Shown: positions 12,691 to 22,553 of the stretch, one piece after another
Position numbering within the stretch: the first letter of the stretch is position 1
How the letters are laid out: each line of letters starts with the position of its first letter
Assembly: GCF_015832195.1 (NCBI RefSeq)
Contig: NC_052020.1
Coordinates: 4,696,254-4,760,253, forward strand
Direction: 5' to 3'
Length of the DNA stretch: 64,000 bases
Source of the DNA: Motacilla alba alba
Lineage: Eukaryota > Chordata > Aves > Passeriformes > Motacillidae
Notes under the pieces: model-generated
What the model saw: the letters and a program-made list of their open reading frames with translations, nothing else
Told to the model about the DNA's origin: nothing
Databases searched by the model: none
Translations under genes and position numbers: made by a program

Positions 12691-15600
12691 GCTTTAAATA
12701 TTCTAATTTCAATCTGAGGATTCTGAACATCTAAAGCAAAACAAAGAACCATTTCAAAAGGTCCCTCTGTGCCGGAGATCAGAAGAATTGCTTTTTTATT
12801 TCCAGCTGTTGCTTTACTCTGGAAGAAACACTGGACTTGGTATGGCAAATGTGAGCAAGCTTGGTGATATTCTGGAAGAGATTACTTTTTTACACATTAT
12901 CTCTACTAGGCACTGGCAGTTTGTCTCCAACGAGAGCTCCTTCAGCTGCTGATCTCAAGCTGACAAGGAGTTTAATCCTGTAAACATAACACAATTGGCT
13001 GGTGTTAAATAACCAGAGACTACCGACAAGAATGAGCAATTTCCCAACACAGATTTCAGGTAGTTCTCACTGGTTCTATTTACCTTTGGGAAGCAGCTCC
13101 TAACACTTGCACAACCCTGAACAAAACGCTGTTTTAATGGCCAGATGCATTCCAAAGCTTGTCCTCCTCTGCAGCTCCATTCACTCCTCTTTGCTGAACA
13201 GTGAAATCCAGACAGCTGAGCAAAGGCATGGTCATACATGGGCCTCTGAGGGATGCCAAAATACTCACTTTACAGTCTTCTGCAACAAGGTCAAAGTCAG
13301 GACAAACACCAAAGGTCTGGCAGACACCATAGTTACCTTCTTGGTAACTGAGAAAAACGGGCTGTGCCCATGTCACAATGGTCAAATAACTACGTGTTTA
13401 TCTTCAATTTCAATACGTTCACTTCCTTGAGACACAGACATATAAACATTGAAAATTCATTTCAGTTTAGTAAAACAAAGAGTTACAAGCCTCATTTTCA
13501 CCTTAGGCACTAAAAATCTACAACCCTACAAAAGCTGAAGTTGCCCATGGCTCACGTGTCCCCTGCACTTCCCAGCAGACACATCTTGTGTTAATATGAT
13601 TTTGGAAATACTGCTCAAAGCAGTGAAGAGAAGAGGGATGAATAACTCCCCTGTGCACTGAGAACTAAAAAGGCTGTTTACTTAAAATATTTTGTCATTA
13701 CAAAGAGGAAGGTTTGCTGGTAAAAATGAGCCAACCCAACAAAAACACTACAAACAAAAACCCCCTCCACATTTCAGTACACCATCAGCAAGACTATTTA
13801 GAAAAAACACAATTGTCTTCATCTTATTGCCAGTGCTGGTCTCAGAGAGAACGCCACCACTGAAGAGTGCTCCACAGTAGTTTAAAAACACAGAAGTCAC
13901 AAAGTATCAAATCTTTAAACAAACAGTAAATCAAACAAATACACAAACGATGAAACATCTGAAAAATACAAAAGCAAAAAAACAAGACCCATTTTAGCAC
14001 TGTCAGAAAATAGCAGTGAAGAATCCTTCTGTATATTCATCAATACTCCCCAGTTATGAGCATCACCTTCTAATGAAATAGCTTATGCACACTTTGCATT
14101 AAAAAAATGTATTAAAAACAGGAGAAAGGCAACACAGTCGGACAAGAGGGTGCCCAGTATTTACACTTTCAAGTTACCTGAACAGAAGAAAAATGCAAAT
14201 CAAGTGCTTATCACTGCTGTTATTCTGCAAAAATGTTGACCGCTTTCCGAAACCACTTTTTAGTTACAAAGTTCTAAATACACACATGTACATGCACTCA
14301 AGGACTTTTTTCAGAGCAAAATGGTACTTCAGGAGAGTTTATGCAGTAAAAATAAACTGTAATCAGTATTTTTGCTCACTGCTCAATAAAATTTTATTAG
14401 TAATTTCTGAGCTGTTTTATGTGTAAAACACAAGTTCTGTAAGGTCTTCTCCACTTAGAGATACAAGTATAAAAAAGTTCCAAACATCAATAGATGAGTG
14501 CAATGATATTCAGTCTAAGTTAATCCCCAGACATCCAAATCCATGAATAAAAATTCATCAGTTTTAAATACACTGAGCCTATTAAGCAAGAACAAAAGCA
14601 TATGCACAAAAGAGCTTTTAATATATTTCAAAGCCCACAAGAGCCACGGTCTCATTAAAATTATAAATTACACAAACATGGAATAAAGATTCAAACTGCA
14701 GTGCGGCTAAGCAGATTACAGCAAACCCCGCGTTCCATATGATAACACACCATGGCCCTCCCAGATGGGGGCTTGGAACAAAAAGGCCATCACTGCAGCT
14801 AGGGAAAACCTCCTTGTGATCTCTGCTTTCTGTTCAGCAGATGACAGCCAAATAATATGTTGATTATTCTGTTTGTGCTGCTAAGCTTGTAAGATGGAAT
14901 AAAAGCGATATGATCTATTGTGAACTCCATGCTAATGTGTTGCTCCACTCATAAATAATATACTGAATTTATTCTGAAACTATCTTTTTATCTGACTTCC
15001 AGGTTTTAAATGCATGAACTAAAACAGAAAGCCAGCATAAGCTATTATTTAATTTGATGGTTTAAAATAAAAGATACAGCTGACACAATAATAAATGTGA
15101 AAACTGACTACTTAGTGAATCAAATAAGTAGAGGTGCCTTTCTCCAATTTAGTAAATGATCCTAAGCTGAGGTGCAGAGCACGCTCCAGCTCCACAAACT
15201 GCACCCTCACTGATACCAAACACATCGCCAAGCAGGGCCTGCGTGGCTCATTTTATCACAGACATCCAGCCCAAACAGGAGCTCCAAATGAGGACACAAG
15301 TGAAACAGAAAAGCAGTACAGAAACAATCACTGTATAACTTCATTAGTTCTGTCTCCCTCAATTGCCTTCTTAAAAACTTCTCAGGTTTTTAATACATGC
15401 TAAGATTTTATTTCATCTACATTTGCTCATCTGGTTTGTTCCAAAAGTACAGAATATGGCTTGCCCTTTCTTCCATAATACATTGCTTTTCTAAAAGGAA
15501 AATCAGTGACTGGTTATACACCTCCTTTCACAGATACTTTGTGCATGCTAAGAAAATTGATGATATTCCTACAACTTAATGTTTGTGAATTTCAGTTCTT

Positions 15601-16031
15601 TTGTGCCAGAAATGTCAAAAATTCTATTAAACAATCACCGTGGCTTGGCAATAGCATGAGAACACCAAGATCAAACAGTGCTTCACACTTCTTGGACCAA
15701 TGGAAGCACAACTGAGAAAAGGTGGAAGCATGAGGCTCCAAGAATGTGCAACAGTTTTCACAGAAATATAAGAGCAGGGTGTAAAAAATAAAAGCTCCAT
15801 TGCCTTTCTCCCTCTGCTAGGGACACAGTCACAGCTGTAAATCACAGAAATACTGAAAACACGGCTACGGAAGAGACACAAGTTTTCTAATAAACCTTAG
15901 GGATAAAACTTCAGATGAATTACCCCCTCATTGCAATGAAGTAACATATTCTGTTCCTTCCACACAAAACCAAGACAGGACTTTGAAACAATTAGTGAAG
16001 CTCACATTTCCAGCAGCACCCACAACTAAAT

Positions 16032-17044
16032 TAAACTCACAATTCATTTTCAAGATTATTGTTCTGCAGGTTTCAGCAATACTGTGTGTCCCACCTGCAA
16101 TACACTGAGTTATTCTGCAGTAACCACTTACAGGATTGTTACTTCTAGGACCTTGATAACATTTTGGCTTCCCTCCATCTGTTTCAGTATCTACAGTTTC
16201 AAATGTTAATTCATTTTTATTCCTTTTACATATATTATCTCACACAAAATACAATTCAGTACCGGGGGGTGGGGGGAAATTGGAAAAAATGGCAGCCCTG
16301 CTCCCAGATAGATGCTCCTGAAATGGGGCTTCCACAAAGAACTTTTAACGTGGAATTGGCAGGCTCAGTGTAGGGGATGGAAGCTGAATCCACTGGGATA
16401 AAGAATAATGATGATTTGCTAAAATACATGCTGGCTACAAAAATGGCCAGATATTCATTATTTTATTTTATTATTTCACCAAAACATTATTCCAAATTTG
16501 AAACAATTGAAGTTTCCCTAAGTAGCTAGTTGTGAATCTGGCTTTACATTGAGTTTTATTAGGTTGCTCGCTCGTCTTATATCCAACTTTATAACTCACA
16601 CTGAAAAAACTCCATTTTACTTCCTGACTACTTAAAGGCCAAAATTTTCTTCATCTGCCCCTCAGTGACCAAATCAGTTTACCATTCTAGTCAAATTTTT
16701 TGAAAAGCAAGCAATACACATCTCTACAGAATTATTTACTGCAGGCCACCCTGGTCCATGCCTCACTCCGTGGATGGCCAGAGTGCCGTGAAAGTCGCTG
16801 GGAGCTGAAAAATCAAGCTAGCATTCCTGTCTGGAATATCTATGGGAGACAATAACCAGAAAACATCATTGGCCAGTAGCAGAAACCTGAGGTTCCTTCC
16901 ATGTTTGTGGGTCTCACCAGGAAGTATGAGAAATACAAGGAAAATAATCTCTATTAAATACAGCACTAATCTGTATGATGCTTATTAAGACTCTAAACTC
17001 ACAATTCATTTTCAAGTTCATTGTTCTGCAGGCTTCAGTAATAT
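16032..17044 (+). repeat. 50-bp direct repeat pair, 962 bp apart
   Basis: The segments at 16032-16081 and 16994-17044 share TAAACTCACAATTCATTTTC, then a few mismatches, then TTGTTCTGCAGG and TTCAG. Identity is roughly 85 to 90 percent by eye. The flanks do not obviously match, so this is either an old local duplication or two fragments of one dispersed repeat. Confidence 0.75.
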
Positions 17045-18181
17045 TATACTGTACAGTTCTGAAATTACAGAAACATAAAGTAGCTTTTAAAATAATTTCT
17101 TGTCTTCAGCACATACTACTTTAACTCATGCCTCCTAATTTACTTCTATTTTATAAGAGCTGTTTAAATTTGACACAGGTTTACATTGTTTTCCCTGTTG
17201 CTCAGGTCACCCACAAGGATGAATTTGGGTAACATCCAGAGGCTTTCTGAATAAGATATTATGTTTTATATAATATCATACAACTGGCAAGTCCTAAACA
17301 CTCCAAATAATTCTTTCATTTGCCACAGACTGACTGAATAAGTCGTCTTTAAGCTTTTTCACACTGAAAAAAACCAGGTCTTTTGGTGTCAGAGCTTCCA
17401 GGATTAAACATTCTTTCCAGTTGTTGGCTCATGGCCTGAAGATCCTGCACTTTCAAACTTATCCCATTCTAGCTAGTTCAAAGATCAGGAAAATGAAGCC
17501 ATCTTCTTTGCAGCCATAATCCACGACCCATGCTGTTAGATACTTAAGAACATCTCAAAAGCAAACTACCTTGTTTCAGCTCGCAGCAGGAGCTCAGCAG
17601 GGCGTGGGTCACATGACTGCAAGCCCAGCCTGGTCAGGTGACTCGGTGGCTAATCTGATTTGGTGCCGGTAAAACTTTAATCAGTACAGTCTAATACCAG
17701 CACATTCCACAACTGACGAGCGAAGCAGCCTGGCGATGGAACTGCAAACACTAATAAGATTATGAATTACAACTGCTACTGGGATGTGCTTTTCTGGTTC
17801 TCTATCCCACACATAAATGCGACAGAAAAATATCACTGAAAACTGGTCTGGCATACATACATAAATGAAATTAATTTGAAAAAAAAACGGGCTGGTGTTT
17901 TATTCCAAAATGGACAGCATTTTGTTCAAAGACAAGAGCATACATTAATCTTCTGCAGCACAATTAAAATCCAGCAAAACCACTGATTTGAAAGCCAAGA
18001 CAACAGAACACATCCATCAGTAGTAACACCCTGTTGTTGAGGAACACTGCCCACACAATGCTGCTGGTGTTAACTTGCCCTGTGAGCCTACACAAGCAAC
18101 CCACGTGGCAAAGAGAGGCCACGAAAACTGTGCTTCCTCTTATTGATGCCTTCTGTCCCTTCCTGGTCACCTTGTCCAGGC

Positions 18182-18619
18182 TGCCCTCGAGCAGAGGCTG
18201 GACAGAGCTAAAGAATAAAGCAGGGATTTATTCAAAGGATCTCCTCCATGGATCCACCTTGGGCAGCACCAGAGCCCAGCCAGGGCTGCACCCAAGATGA
18301 ACCCAAATGGCCCCAAAATGCACGAGCGCTCCCGGGGTCTCTCCCTTGGATCAGTTCTGCTCCATTTGCACCTTGCAGTTCATTGTCCCATTCCAGCTTT
18401 AGCCCAGGCACTCCCATCCTGCTTGTTTTTCTCTCTCCAGCCCACGCTGTTTGTGCTCTTGGGCTGAGATTTGGATCATTTGTCCTTGGTGCCCAGCTGG
18501 AGCAGGAATTGTTTTGTCTCCCTGCTCTGTGCAGAGCTCACCATCCCCTCATATGAAGCTCAGACCCACACACTAGAGCAGCACAGAATGTGAAAAATAG
18601 AAAAGCCAAACCTGAGGCA
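18182..18619. mobile_element. LTR-like element, family B copy 1 (438 bp)
   Basis: Begins TGCCCTCGAGCAGAGGCTGG and ends CACACC-like ...CCTGAGGCA, so it has the TG...CA ends of a long terminal repeat. It contains AATAAAGCAGGGATTTATTC near the left end. It is nearly identical to 25228-25667, apart from scattered substitutions. No coding capacity is present; the small ORFs inside are chance. I read it as a solo LTR of an endogenous retrovirus. Orientation is uncertain because polyadenylation-like signals occur on both strands, and I found no clear target-site duplication. Confidence 0.7.
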
Positions 18620-21600
18620 GCATCATCAAGCACAAATAGCCAAAGCAGACTTCAAGGGCTGCTATTCTGGGGACACCAGGATTTCCCCCAAGTCTGTAGG
18701 CTACAGTTTTGGAAGAGAAATGTCAAACATACTCGCAGATCAAATTCCAAGTATAACCTTTCCCCAAATGTTCTAACTGCTCTCTCGCTTACCATTGTAT
18801 TCATTTTTTTTTTTTTTTTGCTTAGGGAATTTTCACCCCAAATCCTCTTAATCCATCTTAGAATCTGCATTTTGCACAGACAAGTAGCTGAATTGGACCA
18901 GCAAGTTTGCAAGAAGAAAACAGAGAGCTTGATTTCTCCACAGCACAGTTAGGATTTGCAGTTAAAGCTGACATCCCCATTTGATCACGTGACAACATGT
19001 GAGGAAGGAAAGTCGATTATTCTACAGTTTGAGACATCCCAAAATAGACTAAAAATGTTTAAACCTCTCCATTCTCCAATGAGCTGAGTCGGACCCCTGT
19101 CCATTGCCATAGCTCAGCACACAAGAAATAACTTCCTAAGACACTCCTGAGCACTGGAAATCACTTCCATGTTCCTTAGTCTCTCTGCATTTCCATTCCA
19201 CCCCTGGAGCAGGAACAGTAGGATTTATCTATGTCATAATGTGCATTTGAGGATCAGGGTAATGTCTAGAATCACAGTTGCTGTGGTCTTGCTTTCTGCC
19301 AGACAGCAGATCCTAGTGGGATCTTCTACAACGACTGAAAATTCACCTTTGCAAAACTGGACATGAGAATATAAGCAAACCTTCAGTATCCTTCAAAAAA
19401 GGTGAAAAAAATATTGTTATTCCTGAAAATGAAACACCACTGATTTAAAAATAATGAACTAAAAAATAAGAAATGAGACTTCCATTAGATTAGTTCTTTC
19501 TCTGAAATTCATCTGAAATACAGGTAAAGTCAGATGTTGTAAGCAGTATTTCCATAAGCACATATGCAGTTGGAAAGCTTTATTGTATTAAAATGTTAAC
19601 ATTTTAAAAATCCCCCACCTATTGAAAAATAGCTTATTTCCACTCACTTTCTAAATCAGTAGGATTTTAACTGCACCCATCAGGTTAAAATGTGACTGGG
19701 GAAAAATGAACACCACAAACAGAACTACTGCTGTATTTTAAAAGTTCAGTTCTCATACTGAAAAAATTGCATCTACTTCACTATTTTTGTCATATATGAC
19801 ACAGTCTCTTGTGCTGTTACAATGTAAGAAACCATTTCTCTGTATTTGGAAGGATGTCTACAAAAAAAATTGCAACAAAAATATCACTTTATGTAAAAAT
19901 CTTTTTTTTTTTTAATGTAAAAATCCAATTTTTATTCTGAAATAACTACAAAGTTCTGAGCTAGCAAGAGCTGGGAGGTTGGGCTGCCCTCCTCCATGCA
20001 GCACCAGCTCAGAGGAGGGCACAAAATAAAACTATTGAGGAAGTCAATGGATAGCTCCAAGTCAGGTTAGTGAGCTCAATCAGCCCAAGGGGGGAACTGA
20101 TCAGCACCAGGGTTTGCTGGATTGGAAACAGAGGAGGAGGAGGGAGTGACATTTCCTCTTTTGCAACCCTGACCCACTGGATCAGCTCCTGAGCCACTGA
20201 GATTGCCAGGAAATGTGCAGATTATCCAAGAAACACTAAAAATGGTGGGGGCGTGGCACAAGCGTTCCCATTTGCAAAATGCTTTCATTATGTGTGTTCA
20301 CTTTCCAACAGGAAAGAGAAAAAAGAACAAAAAAAGACAAGGAATTATTTAGCCTCCAGTTTTAACTGGCCTGTAGGAAAGTGAGGTACAAAAGTATAAA
20401 AGAACCCCTGCATGGCAGGCCAGTAGTAATGAAAGAACAAAAGAGAAGGCTCAGCCCTGGATGTATGTTTACACCTGTGCTGTGAAGTTAAGACAATCTA
20501 CAACAGTGTATTTTAATTAAAAAAAAACAAACAATAAAGCAAGGAAATACTTTTTGTTAATGAAGTAAGTAAGAAAATGTACTGCTTGGAATGGGAAAAA
20601 AACCATCCTAGAGATTGAGTACGTGCAGTTTATCACTGGATTCTCTCTCTCTTTTCACTGCTTACCTTTCTGACACGTAAGCAGTGACTTACCAGAGATA
20701 TCCTTATCACTGGGTCGCGAGCTTCTCAACAAAGATCTCAACAGGTATCCTGCAATTGTTGTGTCACACACACCTGCAAGCACTCACACCTGAAATATTC
20801 AGGGATTTGGGCTCCAGGAGCACAGTAGAGTAAGAAAAGGCAGAGTCAGTGTGATGTTTAAAAGTGGAGAACTCTCCCGAGGTTTCAGCCCCTTCCTCTT
20901 CAGTCAGACAGAACTCACACCACAGGATCCCACTGACAGAAACAGAGGCCCAAACCCTTTTAAAAGAATTGTGGATTATGCTTTGGGTCTTTATTTTGTT
21001 GGCCTTTCCTATCCCAGATATTGACACCTCACTGGTCACATATTACAGAAGTGAAGTTAAACATCTATATTTAATTCTTGCCATGGTTTCCAGTCTCCTT
21101 TGATTTTCTCCTCTACAGACAGATACTTCTAACTTTCACTAAACAACAATCTATACTTCAAATTAAGTATTATCCAGTATTTCACAGCTTAGCAGAAAAT
21201 ACTCCTGATAAAAGATCGTGACTTGTCTGCTGTTTAGCATGTGTGGAAGCTTGGCCAGCAGCAAAAAGAACATCCTTTCCCCAGCTAGGGCCACGTCATG
21301 CTGAAGTTTCATGCTCCTGAATTTGAACTGGACATGAAGGGAAAACTCTGAGGTTCAGGACTGCCCACATATTGCTGCTCATATCTAACATGAGGATTTT
21401 TCCCCCTCAATTAAAAAGACACTCAAGAACCACAGGCGTTCAGAAAGTTGGCTTAGAACCACAGTAAACATGATTCACTGGAATTAAAGACTGAGAGTGA
21501 GGGATTACAGTATTAAAGCTTCATTCTTATATTCTACTTGTACAAGAGTCTTCAAGCAGCTTGGATGCATCTGAACCACCGACATGAAAAAGAAACATAA

Positions 21601-22070
21601 AAATACTTGTGGTAGGGGCTGTTCTGTATACTGACAGGGGCTTCCCTTGCTTTCAGAGCACCAGAACATACACAGAGAGTTGACTGACAAAGCAAACATA
21701 CCTGAACTTGTCAAAGCATTTTAATGTCTTTTAACTTTTTCTACCACACGTCTTGGTCCACGCCGACACAAGAGCCTGCTCCCAAGTTAAGACATTGAAC
21801 CACACGCCTGCTACAGGTCCTGGCTATGCACAACCAAGCAGGGACCCAAGTACACTCACATGTGTCACACGCAGTTACGAAAATACATTTTACAAGCCCT
21901 TTTCCCTTGCAGGCTCTTTCCGAAGGGGCTGATGCCGCTCCAGGCCCGCCGCACGCCCGGCCCTGCAGGCACCGCGCGGGACGAGCGGGGTGTCCCCTCC
22001 ACAGCACCGTGCCGCACTCCGCGCGCCGCTCCGTGCCCGCTGCCGGCCCCCTCAGCCCCGGGTGTCCCCG

Positions 22071-22246
22071 GTGTCCCCTCAGCCCGGGCAAGGCCCCGGT
22101 GCTCCCCGGAGTCCCCTCAGCCCGGGCAAGGGCCCGGTACCCCCCGGTGTCCCCTCGGCCCCGGTGCCCCCGGTGTCCCCTCAGCCCGGGTAATGCCCCG
22201 GTGCCCCGGTGTCCCCTCGGCCCGGGCAAGGCCCCGGTGCCCCGGT
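22071..22246 (+). repeat. GC-rich minisatellite just inside IMMP1L intron 1
   Basis: The core GTGTCCCCTC followed by (A/G)GCCCGGG and CCCCGGTG recurs five times, starting near 22071, 22109, 22147, 22173 and 22209, with steps of 38, 38, 26 and 36 bp. The array ends about 10 bp before the predicted IMMP1L exon 1 donor. It makes all six frames look open, which explains the long spurious ORFs here. Confidence 0.85.
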
Positions 22247-22257
22247 GCCGCTCTCAC

Positions 22258-22330
22258 CTCCCCGCTCGCCGCCGGGCCCCGCAGCCCTCCGCCGCCCCCC
22301 GGCTCCGCACGTGCCAACAACGCGGGCTCC
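22258..22330 (-). other. IMMP1L: Predicted non-coding first exon of IMMP1L
   Basis: On the minus strand the CpG island contains the strong donor GGGGAG|GTGAGAG, with the exon edge at 22258. It lies just inside the probable start region and faces away from ELP4. Splicing to the acceptor at 8449/8448 would place an A at -3 of the IMMP1L ATG, a good initiation context. The transcription start (here about 22330) is a guess from the neighbouring inverted CCAAT boxes; only the donor is directly visible. Confidence 0.5.
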
Positions 22331-22331
22331 C

Positions 22332-22367
22332 ATTGGGCGGCCGCTCCCCGGGCCGCTCCCCCATTGG
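22332..22367 (-). promoter_or_regulatory. Two inverted CCAAT boxes, 31 bp apart
   Basis: ATTGG occurs at 22332-22336 (CCCATTGGGCGG) and again at 22363-22367 (CCCCATTGGCGC). Read on the minus strand these are CCAAT boxes in the same orientation, spaced by about three helical turns. Paired NF-Y sites with such spacing are typical of bidirectional CpG-island promoters. Occupancy is inferred. Confidence 0.6.
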
Positions 22368-22396
22368 CGCAGCGCCGGCCCGGCCTGCCCGGCCCC

Positions 22397-22408
22397 GACA
22401 TGGCGGCG
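22397..22408 (+). promoter_or_regulatory. YY1-like motif overlapping the ELP4 start codon
   Basis: GACATGGCGGCG matches the YY1 consensus (A-N-ATGGCGGC) and includes the ATG itself. Downstream YY1 sites that overlap start codons are known for TATA-less promoters, where they help position initiation. Binding is inferred from the motif only. Confidence 0.45.
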
Positions 22409-22553
22409 GCCGGCGGGGCGCGGGGCCGCACCAGCTTCCAGCGCAGGCCCGGGGCCGGCCCGCGGCCGCCCGCCCTGCCGGGCACTCGGCCCTCGGTGCG
22501 CCACGGGCAGCTGCTGCTCTCCAGCGGGCTGCCCTCCCTGGACTGTGTGCTAG
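22400..22553 (+). CDS. ELP4: ELP4 exon 1 coding part (residues 1-51)
   Basis: Begins [20 protein letters not shown] and runs to the conserved segment [16 protein letters not shown]. It ends one base into a glycine codon (G|GTTGGT, phase 1). The first ten residues are alanine/glycine-rich and low in complexity, as in other vertebrates. The exon is very GC-rich and lies within the CpG island. Confidence 0.95.

Larger units (their letters stand above)
8449..22257 (-). other. IMMP1L: IMMP1L intron 1 (about 13.8 kb)
   Basis: The region between the predicted untranslated exon and the first coding exon contains no recognisable coding exon. It holds a short (TA)n tract near 12648, a 50-bp repeated segment (16032 and 16994), a 438-bp LTR-like element (18182-18619), a poly-T tract near 18806-18823, and otherwise unique AT-rich sequence. 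Additional untranslated exons cannot be excluded. Confidence 0.6.

Noticed and set aside
18232..18556. ORF pairs repeated at 25278-25641
   Set aside because: They are chance frames inside two copies of an LTR-like element. The same peptide appears twice only because the DNA is repeated.
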